Source of the DNA: Methanolobus tindarius DSM 2278
Lineage (GTDB): Archaea > Halobacteriota > Methanosarcinia > Methanosarcinales > Methanosarcinaceae
Reading direction: 5' to 3'
Length of the DNA: 64,000 nt
NCBI RefSeq assembly: GCF_000504205.1
Contig: NZ_AZAJ01000001.1
Location: 530,861 to 594,860, forward strand
Shown: positions 57,618 to 64,000 of the stretch, in pieces
How the letters are laid out: each line of letters opens with the position of its first letter
Numbering within the stretch: position 1 is the stretch's first letter
Program-made: the position numbers and the translations under genes
The notes under the pieces: model-generated
Told to the model about the DNA's origin: nothing
The model's database searches: none
Seen by the model: the letters and a program-made list of their open reading frames with translations, nothing else

Positions 57618-58004
57618 TTACTGGAAACCTATTTCGTCTTTCACTTTTGAGTAGTACACTTGAAGCACAATTTTTGATAGTACCATGACAGCTAATAAAA
57701 TAGCTAACACTTCAAACACATCAAATAAGGTTGGGACAAAATGCAATACTATTGTCAATAATCCAATTGATATGATTGAAAGACACAATGCAATATCCGA
57801 TGACATACCAGAAATTCTTTTGACCATTTCATCTTTTTTGATATCATTTTTTAACATTACATTCCGTATAATATTACTTACAGATAATCCAATTACTACA
57901 GCAGTCATCATATTTCCTCCAATGGTATCATCATATGAATAAAGAGTAACTGCGGCAATTCCAAAAATTAAACTTAATATCCAGTACATAGTAGATTTCT
58001 TCAT
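57618..58004 (-). CDS. Four-helix membrane protein paired with the XRE regulator
   Basis: This 128-residue protein has four predicted membrane helices (about 5-20, 30-48, 70-88 and 97-118) with short loops, as in DUF2178/DUF3796-type proteins. The ATG at 58004 follows a strong GGAGGT; the upstream ATG at 58034 has no such site. Function unknown; it is likely controlled by the neighbouring regulator. Confidence 0.7.
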   Translation of the reverse strand: MKKSTMYWILSLIFGIAAVTLYSYDDTIGGNMMTAVVIGLSVSNIIRNVMLKNDIKKDEMVKRISGMSSDIALCLSIISIGLLTIVLHFVPTLFDVFEVLAILLAVMVLSKIVLQVYYSKVKDEIGFQ

Positions 58005-58263
58005 TATTGACCTCCCAAAGCCTAAGTTTCTCACAAAGCATGTTAACTATATCTAACACCTGGTATTTTAAACTGTTGAGTGTGTTAGAAATACACCACA
58101 TGAAATATACGTAAATTTAGTTCATAAAAACCTTCAATCGTCAGGTAAAAAAGGAAATAATTATTAAAAAAATGAATTATAATGCATTAAAAAACATGAA
58201 TTTTGTCGAATTGATGTTAATTAGAGTGGTGTTTTGACAGAACCATTTCAGTAAAAACTGGAT

Positions 58264-60516
58264 TTATTTCTCAAAATCACTGAAAGTGCTCTGCTCCCTT
58301 TCCATAATTGAACTCATTGTTTCGGATTTTATACCCTCTGCTGAACCGGATGGCCTTAATCCTGAAGCAATACCAAGCTCCTCAAAAAGTTTTCTGGCGG
58401 TTTTGGGACCTATGAGTTCAGATACAGTAGCAATATCAGAACTTTTGATGTCCTGCACCGTTTTAAGTCCGTTTTCATAGAGCTTGCGTGCACGCACGCG
58501 ACCAATTCCCCTGACGCTTACAAGCTCGATAAGATCAGATGACGCTCCATAATGTATCCTTTTTTCCAGCAGGGCAACATGACTGGAGATATCTGTTGAC
58601 ATTTCAGGTGCAATAAGTCCTGCAAGCCTTGAAGTTGCATGCATGAGCCACTCGGCAATATCGGCAAATGCATGGACATCACCCTCCCCTACGCCGAACT
58701 TCTTTGTAATCTGATCAAGTGACTTCTCATTAATCCAGTCCTCTACCAGAAGGGCAGTTTTCACTTCAGCCATGAACCATTCATAATCAAGTTCCTTTGA
58801 CCTAGGTGGAATCACTGCAAACTCATCGCTGCGAGCCATGATAATATCGTTGATTACTTCATAATCGCTGGATCTCATGTAGAGTTGCCTCATGTCCGGT
58901 GTTTTGCATATCAGATGCAAAAGAGTCATGTCTGTAATACTTTCAGCTTTAGCTTTCTTCAGTCCTCCAACAATGTAAGCACCGGAAAGCGGATCGATAT
59001 AAAGTGTTGATATTAACCTTCCAAGTACTGTTGGAAGCAATGTGTCCTCGCCCTCAAGCATACCGTGATATCTCAGGAAATCAAGGCATTCATCTACAAC
59101 ATCCATGATTCCCCATGTATCATTCTGATGAGCAAAGAAGGTAGCTTCAATAAATTCAATGAGACCTTCCCTTGTTGTCGCAAAACCGTTGACAATTGTT
59201 GAAAGGATGTGTGTTCTCAAAGCGTTCTCAGAACCAAGTTTTGACCAGATATCTTCTGCATCAGCGTCAATATAATTGTCAAAAAGACCTGTCATTTCAT
59301 TATATGATTTAGCTATGAGAACTGATTCTCCATAAGGATCGAGATGCGGCCTGCCTGCACGACCTGCCATTTGTTTGTAATCCAGAACAGGGATTGGCTG
59401 CATTCCATAATTTGGATCATAGCGCCTGTAACTTCTGATAATTACTCTTCTTGCAGGAAGATTGAGTCCTGCTGCAAGGGTTGGTGTGCTGGAAATTACC
59501 TTTATCCTGTTAGCCCTGAATCCATCTTCCACAATCCTGCGATGTGCTGAATTAAGCCCTGCATGATGAAAAGCAGTACCATTGCGGACACACTTTGCCA
59601 GTTCATTGGCAGCTTCTGTCTCACCGTTCTCTATGATTTCCTCGACAAGTTCATCAAGTGCTTTTCTTGTTGGTTTGTCCAAGGTTTCAGCCACTTTTGC
59701 ACCTGACCTTTTAGCAAATGAAACACTGTTCTTTCGGCTGCTTTCAAAAACAAGACACTGACCACCTTCTTCCAGCGTATCAAGCACTACATTGACAGCC
59801 TCATCTTTTGCCCTTGATTCAATTAGTTTCTGTGAACCGTGGAAATTGATATTTCCGTTAAAATAGACACCTTCCTGAAGGCGTGTTGGTCTCCATTCAC
59901 TGAGAACAAGTTTTCCTTTCAGCCAGTCTGCTATCTCATAAGCATTGCCCACGGTTGCTGAAAGAGCGATTATCTGGCAACCGGGATTGAGCTTCATGAG
60001 TTTTGTCAATGTAACTTCAAGTGTCGGACCTCTATTGGCCGAATCAAGTAAATGTACCTCGTCAACTACAATAGTAGTTATCTCCTGCATCCATGATGTT
60101 TCATTTCTCAGGAGAGAATCAGTCTTTTCAGATGTAGCAACTATAATATCATTGGAACCAAGCCACTCATCCCTTGACTCGAAATCACCTGTGGATATCC
60201 CAACCCTAACGCCTCCGTTCCCTTCTCCTTTAACCTGAACTGATGAGAATGTCCTGAAGCGATCGAACTTTTCGCTTGCAAGTGCACGCAAAGGAACAAT
60301 GTAGAGAGCCTTTCCTCCGTTTGCTATTGCCTTTAGCATTGCAAGCTCGGCAAGAAGTGTCTTTCCTGAAGCTGTGGGAATCGCAGCCAGTAGATTCTTA
60401 CCTTCGAGAAGTCCTTTTTCAATTGCTTCAGCCTGAGGCGGATAGAGTTCTTCAATACCTGAATCCAGATAAAAACGAATGACTTCGTCTGGCAGGTCAA
60501 GTGATTCGATCTTCAT
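58264..60516 (-). CDS. hel308: Hel308 superfamily 2 DNA helicase
   Basis: This 750-residue helicase unwinds lagging-strand forks in archaeal replication restart. It has Walker A IPTASGKT (46-53), the DEVH box (152-155), SATVGN, the QMAGRAGR motif VI (about 380), the winged helix, the ratchet domain and a C-terminal helix-hairpin-helix ([17 protein letters not shown]). All domains are present. Confidence 0.95.
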   Translation of the reverse strand: MKIESLDLPDEVIRFYLDSGIEELYPPQAEAIEKGLLEGKNLLAAIPTASGKTLLAELAMLKAIANGGKALYIVPLRALASEKFDRFRTFSSVQVKGEGNGGVRVGISTGDFESRDEWLGSNDIIVATSEKTDSLLRNETSWMQEITTIVVDEVHLLDSANRGPTLEVTLTKLMKLNPGCQIIALSATVGNAYEIADWLKGKLVLSEWRPTRLQEGVYFNGNINFHGSQKLIESRAKDEAVNVVLDTLEEGGQCLVFESSRKNSVSFAKRSGAKVAETLDKPTRKALDELVEEIIENGETEAANELAKCVRNGTAFHHAGLNSAHRRIVEDGFRANRIKVISSTPTLAAGLNLPARRVIIRSYRRYDPNYGMQPIPVLDYKQMAGRAGRPHLDPYGESVLIAKSYNEMTGLFDNYIDADAEDIWSKLGSENALRTHILSTIVNGFATTREGLIEFIEATFFAHQNDTWGIMDVVDECLDFLRYHGMLEGEDTLLPTVLGRLISTLYIDPLSGAYIVGGLKKAKAESITDMTLLHLICKTPDMRQLYMRSSDYEVINDIIMARSDEFAVIPPRSKELDYEWFMAEVKTALLVEDWINEKSLDQITKKFGVGEGDVHAFADIAEWLMHATSRLAGLIAPEMSTDISSHVALLEKRIHYGASSDLIELVSVRGIGRVRARKLYENGLKTVQDIKSSDIATVSELIGPKTARKLFEELGIASGLRPSGSAEGIKSETMSSIMEREQSTFSDFEK

Positions 60517-60600
60517 GATAACTGAGACTTAAGAGAGGGTTATATCTAATTAAAATTGCCCTGAGCATAAATTCCAAAAGGTATTTCAGTTTTTGAAATC

Positions 60601-60627
60601 AAAAAAAGAATGCAGCAAAAATGCTGC
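60601..60627 (-). terminator. Terminator of the aquaporin gene
   Basis: GCAGCA/TGCTGC (60612-60617 and 60622-60627) form a 6-bp stem with a 4-nt loop. On the minus strand a T-rich tract (seven T) follows. Confidence 0.72.
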
Positions 60628-60632
60628 CTATT

Positions 60633-61382
60633 TCAGTTATTTTCTTTCACATCTGCCACGTAGTCATAAAGCAGAGCTGCAATCACAGCACCTGCAATCG
60701 GACCGATTATGTAAATAGGGAACTGCCACCAGAAGTTTGTTCCTCCCATGAGAAACTCCGCCAGATACGGACCAAATGTACGAGCCGGATTTAGCGATGA
60801 ACCAGTTATGTTTCCTACAACAATAACATCAGCTGCTACAACAAGACCAATAGCAAGTCCTGCAAAACCTGCCGGTGCCCTTTTATCCACTGCGGAACCC
60901 ATTATTGTAAGCATAAGGAAGAAAGTCGCAACCGCCTCACAGAGTATCGCCTGACCATAACTCACGCCATCAAACATTGCCGTGGAACCAAGACCTGTAG
61001 CGACAGCCCTTGAACCCAGTATTGCAACAAGAGTAAAAGATGCCAGGCTTGCACCGATAAGCTGGGCCAGAATATAACCCGGCAGATCCTTTGCCGGAAA
61101 ACGCCCCGTTGCCCACAATGCAACGCTAACAGCCGGATTTATGTGTGTTCCTGATATATGGCCAAAAGCATATATCATGGCAATTATCGCAATGGCAAAA
61201 GAAATACCAATAGCAAACCATGCTGCAATATCAATTCCCACATTAAAAGTGTTGCCTGGTATTGACTCAGTACCCTGGATCAACAGGACAGTTGTGACAA
61301 CTGATCCCGTTCCCAAAAAGACAAGCACATATGTTCCGATCAGTTCGGCGATGGATCTCTTTAATAGACCCGGTTCTGACAT
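60633..61382 (-). CDS. Aquaporin/MIP family channel
   Basis: This 249-residue protein has six membrane helices and both NPA motifs (82-84, HINPAV; 198-200, SLNPART) with Arg201 in the selectivity filter. It should pass water and perhaps small neutral solutes; water versus glycerol selectivity cannot be assigned with confidence. It lies 50 bp downstream of the DUF2193 gene but a hairpin separates the two. Confidence 0.92.
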   Translation of the reverse strand: MSEPGLLKRSIAELIGTYVLVFLGTGSVVTTVLLIQGTESIPGNTFNVGIDIAAWFAIGISFAIAIIAMIYAFGHISGTHINPAVSVALWATGRFPAKDLPGYILAQLIGASLASFTLVAILGSRAVATGLGSTAMFDGVSYGQAILCEAVATFFLMLTIMGSAVDKRAPAGFAGLAIGLVVAADVIVVGNITGSSLNPARTFGPYLAEFLMGGTNFWWQFPIYIIGPIAGAVIAALLYDYVADVKENN

Positions 61383-61395
61383 AAAATCACCCGCC

Positions 61396-61428
61396 TGAAA
61401 ACAAGATGTGCCTTAAAAAGGCACATCT
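61396..61428 (-). terminator. Terminator of the DUF2193 gene
   Basis: AGATGTGCC (61404-61412) and GGCACATCT (61420-61428) form a perfect 9-bp stem with a 7-nt loop. A modest T-rich tract follows on the minus strand. It lies between DUF2193 and the aquaporin gene. Confidence 0.65.
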
Positions 61429-61432
61429 GTGA

Positions 61433-62908
61433 TCAAACTGCCTCCGTCCAGTTACAGTACTTACACTTGTAGTCAAAGTAGTTGGCTGCGCAGAACTTGC
61501 AGGTACGTGCAGGTGAATGAGGTTCTGTCTTGTGCAGGGCTATGATATTTGTCAGCATAGTAGCAGTAACAGGCTCACTTGTCAGCAGACATGGGAAATC
61601 AGCCAGCCGCATAAGGGCTGAGAACCTCACAGTTATAGCACAAGCAGGATATGTGTAACGCTGTGGATTATTTAGCACTTCGTTCTTCTCAATTGGACTC
61701 AGGTCAACAGGTATACCCTGAACTTTTCCACCCATTCCTCTTGGTTTGTGGTCTATGATACGTTCACCTTTTTCGATGAGGTCAATAAAGTCAACATTGT
61801 GCAGTTCGGCTGCTGCACCTCTTGTTGGGTTGTTGAGTACAAGATTATGGAACCTCTTGACAAGAAGATCCAATACCATCATTGTCGTGAAGCCATCCAT
61901 CCAGAGAATCTTTGTGGTGGCAGCAGCAGCAGCATCGGTTGCAATTGTTAGAGGTGAATATTCATCTTTGAACTTACCCATTGCATTGTTCATTGTGCCA
62001 TCCATGACATCAGTTACTGCATTAATAACTGCCATTACCACATCATCCTTTGTCATGTTAAACATTGACTGGGAAATATGGTGGGCAACATCACCAACTC
62101 CATATGCAGGAACAGTAACGATGTTTCCGTAGAAAACATCTGCATCCATGGCAGCCTTTACTGTTTTCTTCATTCTGTTTTTGTACTCACTCATATACTT
62201 CTTAACATCAAAAGAAGTATGTCCTGCCTCATCCATGAGCTTCGCCTGGGCAGCCATAGGTGCATCGTAGACCATCTGAAGCATCTCGATTTCCTCTTTA
62301 ATGGCTTCAGTAGGAGTTTTACCATTCTCAATTGCCATCTGGAATTTTGCACCAATGCCATAAGAGGTGTTCATACCCCATGATTTTGAAGAAAGGATTG
62401 CACGCTTATGGTCCACCGGAATATCGGTCTTCTCAAGAATCCTGTTTACTACGTTGCTTGTACTTCCCGGAACAAATGCAAAATCTACAACACATGTCGG
62501 GCCATAGAAACCTGCATATCTGCGAATTGATTCTTTCCCGATAAGAGCTTCTGATCTTCCGATCCTGTCAATGAATTTCTCCACAGATTCCCTGAAAGAA
62601 GGATCTTCCTCGTAAAGAATATCCAGAATTGGTGGTGTCTGATAGTGTTCAACGAACGGATCATCCTCAGGCCTTACGCTATCTGTTAAGCTGGAAAGAA
62701 CTTCATAATGTGTATTTACTGAATTGACATGAAGATCAAACACTTCTTTACACTGCTTTCCCTTTGGCTTCATCTTGTTAACGGCTTCAACGTAAGGTTT
62801 AGCATCCTCAACCTTAAAGGCGGTTCCACGCTTCTTGTTAATAGTACTGACTACAGCTTTCTGTGCATTCATGGCTTCTGTGGCCATTTTATCGTATATC
62901 TCTTTCAT
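61433..62908 (-). CDS. DUF2193-like protein with C-terminal zinc ribbon
   Basis: This 491-residue cytoplasmic protein resembles DUF2193, known to me only from methanogens and relatives, with no established function. The C-terminus carries two CxxC motifs (Cys470/473 and Cys482/485), a zinc-ribbon or redox site. A conserved-looking GFYGPTCVVDFAFVPG segment (about 144-159) may be an active-site loop. The frame runs to 63001, but ATG 62908 follows AAGGGG and removes a non-conserved hydrophobic lead. It probably has its own promoter (TATA about 62963-62973). Confidence 0.7.
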   Translation of the reverse strand: MKEIYDKMATEAMNAQKAVVSTINKKRGTAFKVEDAKPYVEAVNKMKPKGKQCKEVFDLHVNSVNTHYEVLSSLTDSVRPEDDPFVEHYQTPPILDILYEEDPSFRESVEKFIDRIGRSEALIGKESIRRYAGFYGPTCVVDFAFVPGSTSNVVNRILEKTDIPVDHKRAILSSKSWGMNTSYGIGAKFQMAIENGKTPTEAIKEEIEMLQMVYDAPMAAQAKLMDEAGHTSFDVKKYMSEYKNRMKKTVKAAMDADVFYGNIVTVPAYGVGDVAHHISQSMFNMTKDDVVMAVINAVTDVMDGTMNNAMGKFKDEYSPLTIATDAAAAATTKILWMDGFTTMMVLDLLVKRFHNLVLNNPTRGAAAELHNVDFIDLIEKGERIIDHKPRGMGGKVQGIPVDLSPIEKNEVLNNPQRYTYPACAITVRFSALMRLADFPCLLTSEPVTATMLTNIIALHKTEPHSPARTCKFCAANYFDYKCKYCNWTEAV

Positions 62909-63261
62909 GTTATACCCCTTACTCAATTTCTGAAAGTGACAACTATTCCTGAAAAAAGTGCATTTATAAAAAACTGAAAAAAACCAGATACTCCATACCA
63001 TTTAGTAAAGCATCAGGTTAACTATTGCCCCAAACAACACTCCATTTTCAGGGTGTTTCTTCACTCCATATAATAATTGTCGGGTAATATGAAATAAATA
63101 TTTCCAAACTAAAATAAACCAACTAAAAGTTTACACAATCATAAGCCATTGTAGGACAAATCAACAGTTAAACCTCATCTCAATTGAAAAATGGAAAAAT
63201 ACGGCTCTGTAGAAAACCTTCTTTGAATTTTATTTCAGCATCATAATTTAAAAAGAATTAG
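62909..63261. promoter_or_regulatory. Upstream region of the DUF2193 gene
   Basis: This gene-free, AT-rich stretch holds a TATA-like TTTTTATAAATG on the minus strand (62963-62973), giving a leader of about 30 nt for the DUF2193 gene. A second possible TATA lies near 63066-63075. Nothing else was recognised up to the start of the insertion sequence. Confidence 0.5.
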
Positions 63262-63300
63262 TCCCCTAAGTATTACTTGCAACAGAAAACACATAGGGGA
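63262..63300 (+). repeat. Inverted repeat covering the transposase ribosome-binding site
   Basis: TCCCCTA and TAGGGGA, 7 bp each, are separated by 25 nt. The right arm includes AGGGGA, the only good Shine-Dalgarno for the TTG start at 63311. Pairing would hide it, a known way for insertion sequences to limit translation. Confidence 0.55.
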
Positions 63301-63310
63301 TGATTGTGTT

Positions 63311-64000
63311 TTGTCTAATAAGTATTTAAAGTTTGTTGATACAGCGCTAGCTGTATCAGGAAACTCACACCTTCAGATTTATAGTTGTAAATATTCTAAA
63401 AGGAAATATACTCAACACCAACTACTGACATTGGTTTTGTTGAAAGAATATCTTGATGAAGATTATAGGGACATAGTAGAAGTTGTAGAATTAATGGATA
63501 AAGTTAAAGCAAGAATTGGACTTAAACAAGTTCCACACTTTACTACACTCCATAAATTCATTACAAGATTAAGATCGATCTACTTCAATGGACTACTGCA
63601 ACAAACATTAAAACTGTTTTATTCATATGGGGAACAGATAGAGATTACTGCTATTGATTCAAGTGGGTTTACTAGTGGTCATTGTAGTTACTATTACTCT
63701 TGGAGAACAGGAAAGAAACGAAGATCTTTCCTGAAAACAAGTATCTCTGTTGATACGGAAAAGTTCATAATTACAGGTTTCAAGATTTCAGGTAAACCTG
63801 TTCATGATGCGAAGCATGCAATGACATTGCTAAAGCAATGTCATAAGAATCGTAAATCCAAGTATTATGTAATGGACAAAGGATACGATTCAGAAGACAT
63901 ACATTCACTAACAAGAGAACAACTTGAATCCATAGCTATGATTCCTTTGAGACAAAGAAAAAGGAAGAGAATCAAAGGATTGTACCGCAGAAAAATGGTA
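63311..64000 (+). CDS. IS4/IS5-superfamily transposase, 5' part
   Basis: A 230-residue open part of a DDE transposase with no stop before the window end. It starts at TTG (63311) after AGGGGA. The first catalytic Asp is in TAIDSSGF (Asp116), the second in MDKGYDSE (Asp189); the final Glu and the C-terminus lie beyond the edge. The frame is intact so far, so the element may be active. The Methanosarcina-type start [13 protein letters not shown] supports the TTG. Confidence 0.87.
   Translation, partial: MSNKYLKFVDTALAVSGNSHLQIYSCKYSKRKYTQHQLLTLVLLKEYLDEDYRDIVEVVELMDKVKARIGLKQVPHFTTLHKFITRLRSIYFNGLLQQTLKLFYSYGEQIEITAIDSSGFTSGHCSYYYSWRTGKKRRSFLKTSISVDTEKFIITGFKISGKPVHDAKHAMTLLKQCHKNRKSKYYVMDKGYDSEDIHSLTREQLESIAMIPLRQRKRKRIKGLYRRKMV

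Larger units (their letters stand above)
63262..64000 (+). mobile_element. Insertion sequence, truncated by the window end
   Basis: The left part of an insertion sequence of the IS4/IS5 DDE superfamily, with the transposase gene running off the right edge. Its left terminal repeat could not be defined because the other end is missing. TCCCCTA (63262-63268) and TAGGGGA (63294-63300) form an inverted pair just before the transposase start. The true left boundary may lie a little upstream. Confidence 0.75.

Noticed and set aside
61433..62908. A pyrrolysine-containing methylamine methyltransferase
   Set aside because: The protein does not match MtmB, MtbB or MttB, and there is no in-frame TAG inside it. 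DUF2193 fits better.

Overview
The window comes from a methylotrophic methanogenic archaeon of the order Methanosarcinales. Supporting features are the methanogenesis marker proteins 11 and 12, the archaeal exosome/RNase P/proteasome gene string, archaeal SepF, Hel308, an intron-bearing tRNA-Trp, TrmB-type regulators, TATA-box promoters and AT-rich intergenic DNA. Bacterial-type GroEL/GroES and ClpB, COG1361 and PGF-pre-PGF surface proteins, and strongly acidic protein tails fit a mesophilic, mildly halophilic member of the Methanosarcinaceae such as Methanolobus or Methanococcoides. The genus is inference.

Layout. (1) 0.4-8.2 kb is a metal and cofactor region: two tandem CfbA/CbiX chelatases, two CobW-type GTPases (one very histidine-rich), two DUF169 proteins flanking DUF1847, a metallo-beta-lactamase-fold protein and a radical SAM protein. 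(2) 8.4-17.9 kb is an envelope region: an AI-2E-type exporter, a PGF-pre-PGF protein, a TrmB regulator, two COG1361 proteins co-transcribed with an RND/MMPL exporter, then a 900-bp gap with palindromes and a hairpin pair, and a second TrmB regulator. (3) 18-24 kb is a protein-quality cluster: ClpB, Hsp20, GroEL, GroES and a divergent winged-helix protein. (4) 24.1-31.8 kb holds a MobB-MoaE fusion, RadC, methanogenesis marker 11 with an IorA-like enzyme, marker 12, DUF2103, an ACT protein and a PaaK-type aryl-CoA ligase. (5) 31.8-41 kb is the exosome/RNase P/proteasome superoperon, including rpoP, which encodes only 45 residues. (6) 41.2-50 kb contains a response regulator, tRNA-Trp, cobT, proS, ZPR1, sepF, a PUA protein and valS. 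(7) 50.6-52.2 kb is an oxygen/iron module: DsrE-like protein, ferritin behind an 18-bp palindrome, superoxide reductase and a 33-residue membrane peptide. (8) 52.2-57.2 kb has a tetrapyrrole run (ahbC, hemD, cobA), DUF1699 and hisD. (9) 57.3-64 kb has an XRE regulator with a membrane protein, Hel308, an aquaporin, a DUF2193 protein and, at the right edge, a truncated insertion-sequence transposase.

How the genes connect. Tetrapyrrole genes recur through the window: cobA and hemD make precorrin-2/sirohydrochlorin, CfbA/CbiX inserts Co or Ni, ahbC leads to heme and cobT serves the lower ligand. This matches a cell that needs F430, cobamides and heme. The most informative RNA feature is the tRNA-Trp intron. 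It carries C, D', C' and D boxes, and its two guide stretches point, by the five-nucleotide rule, at positions 39 and 34 of the same tRNA. The exosome block shows ATGA/GTGA/TTGA overlaps and several TTG starts, so translation there is probably coupled. No CRISPR array, rRNA or prophage was seen.
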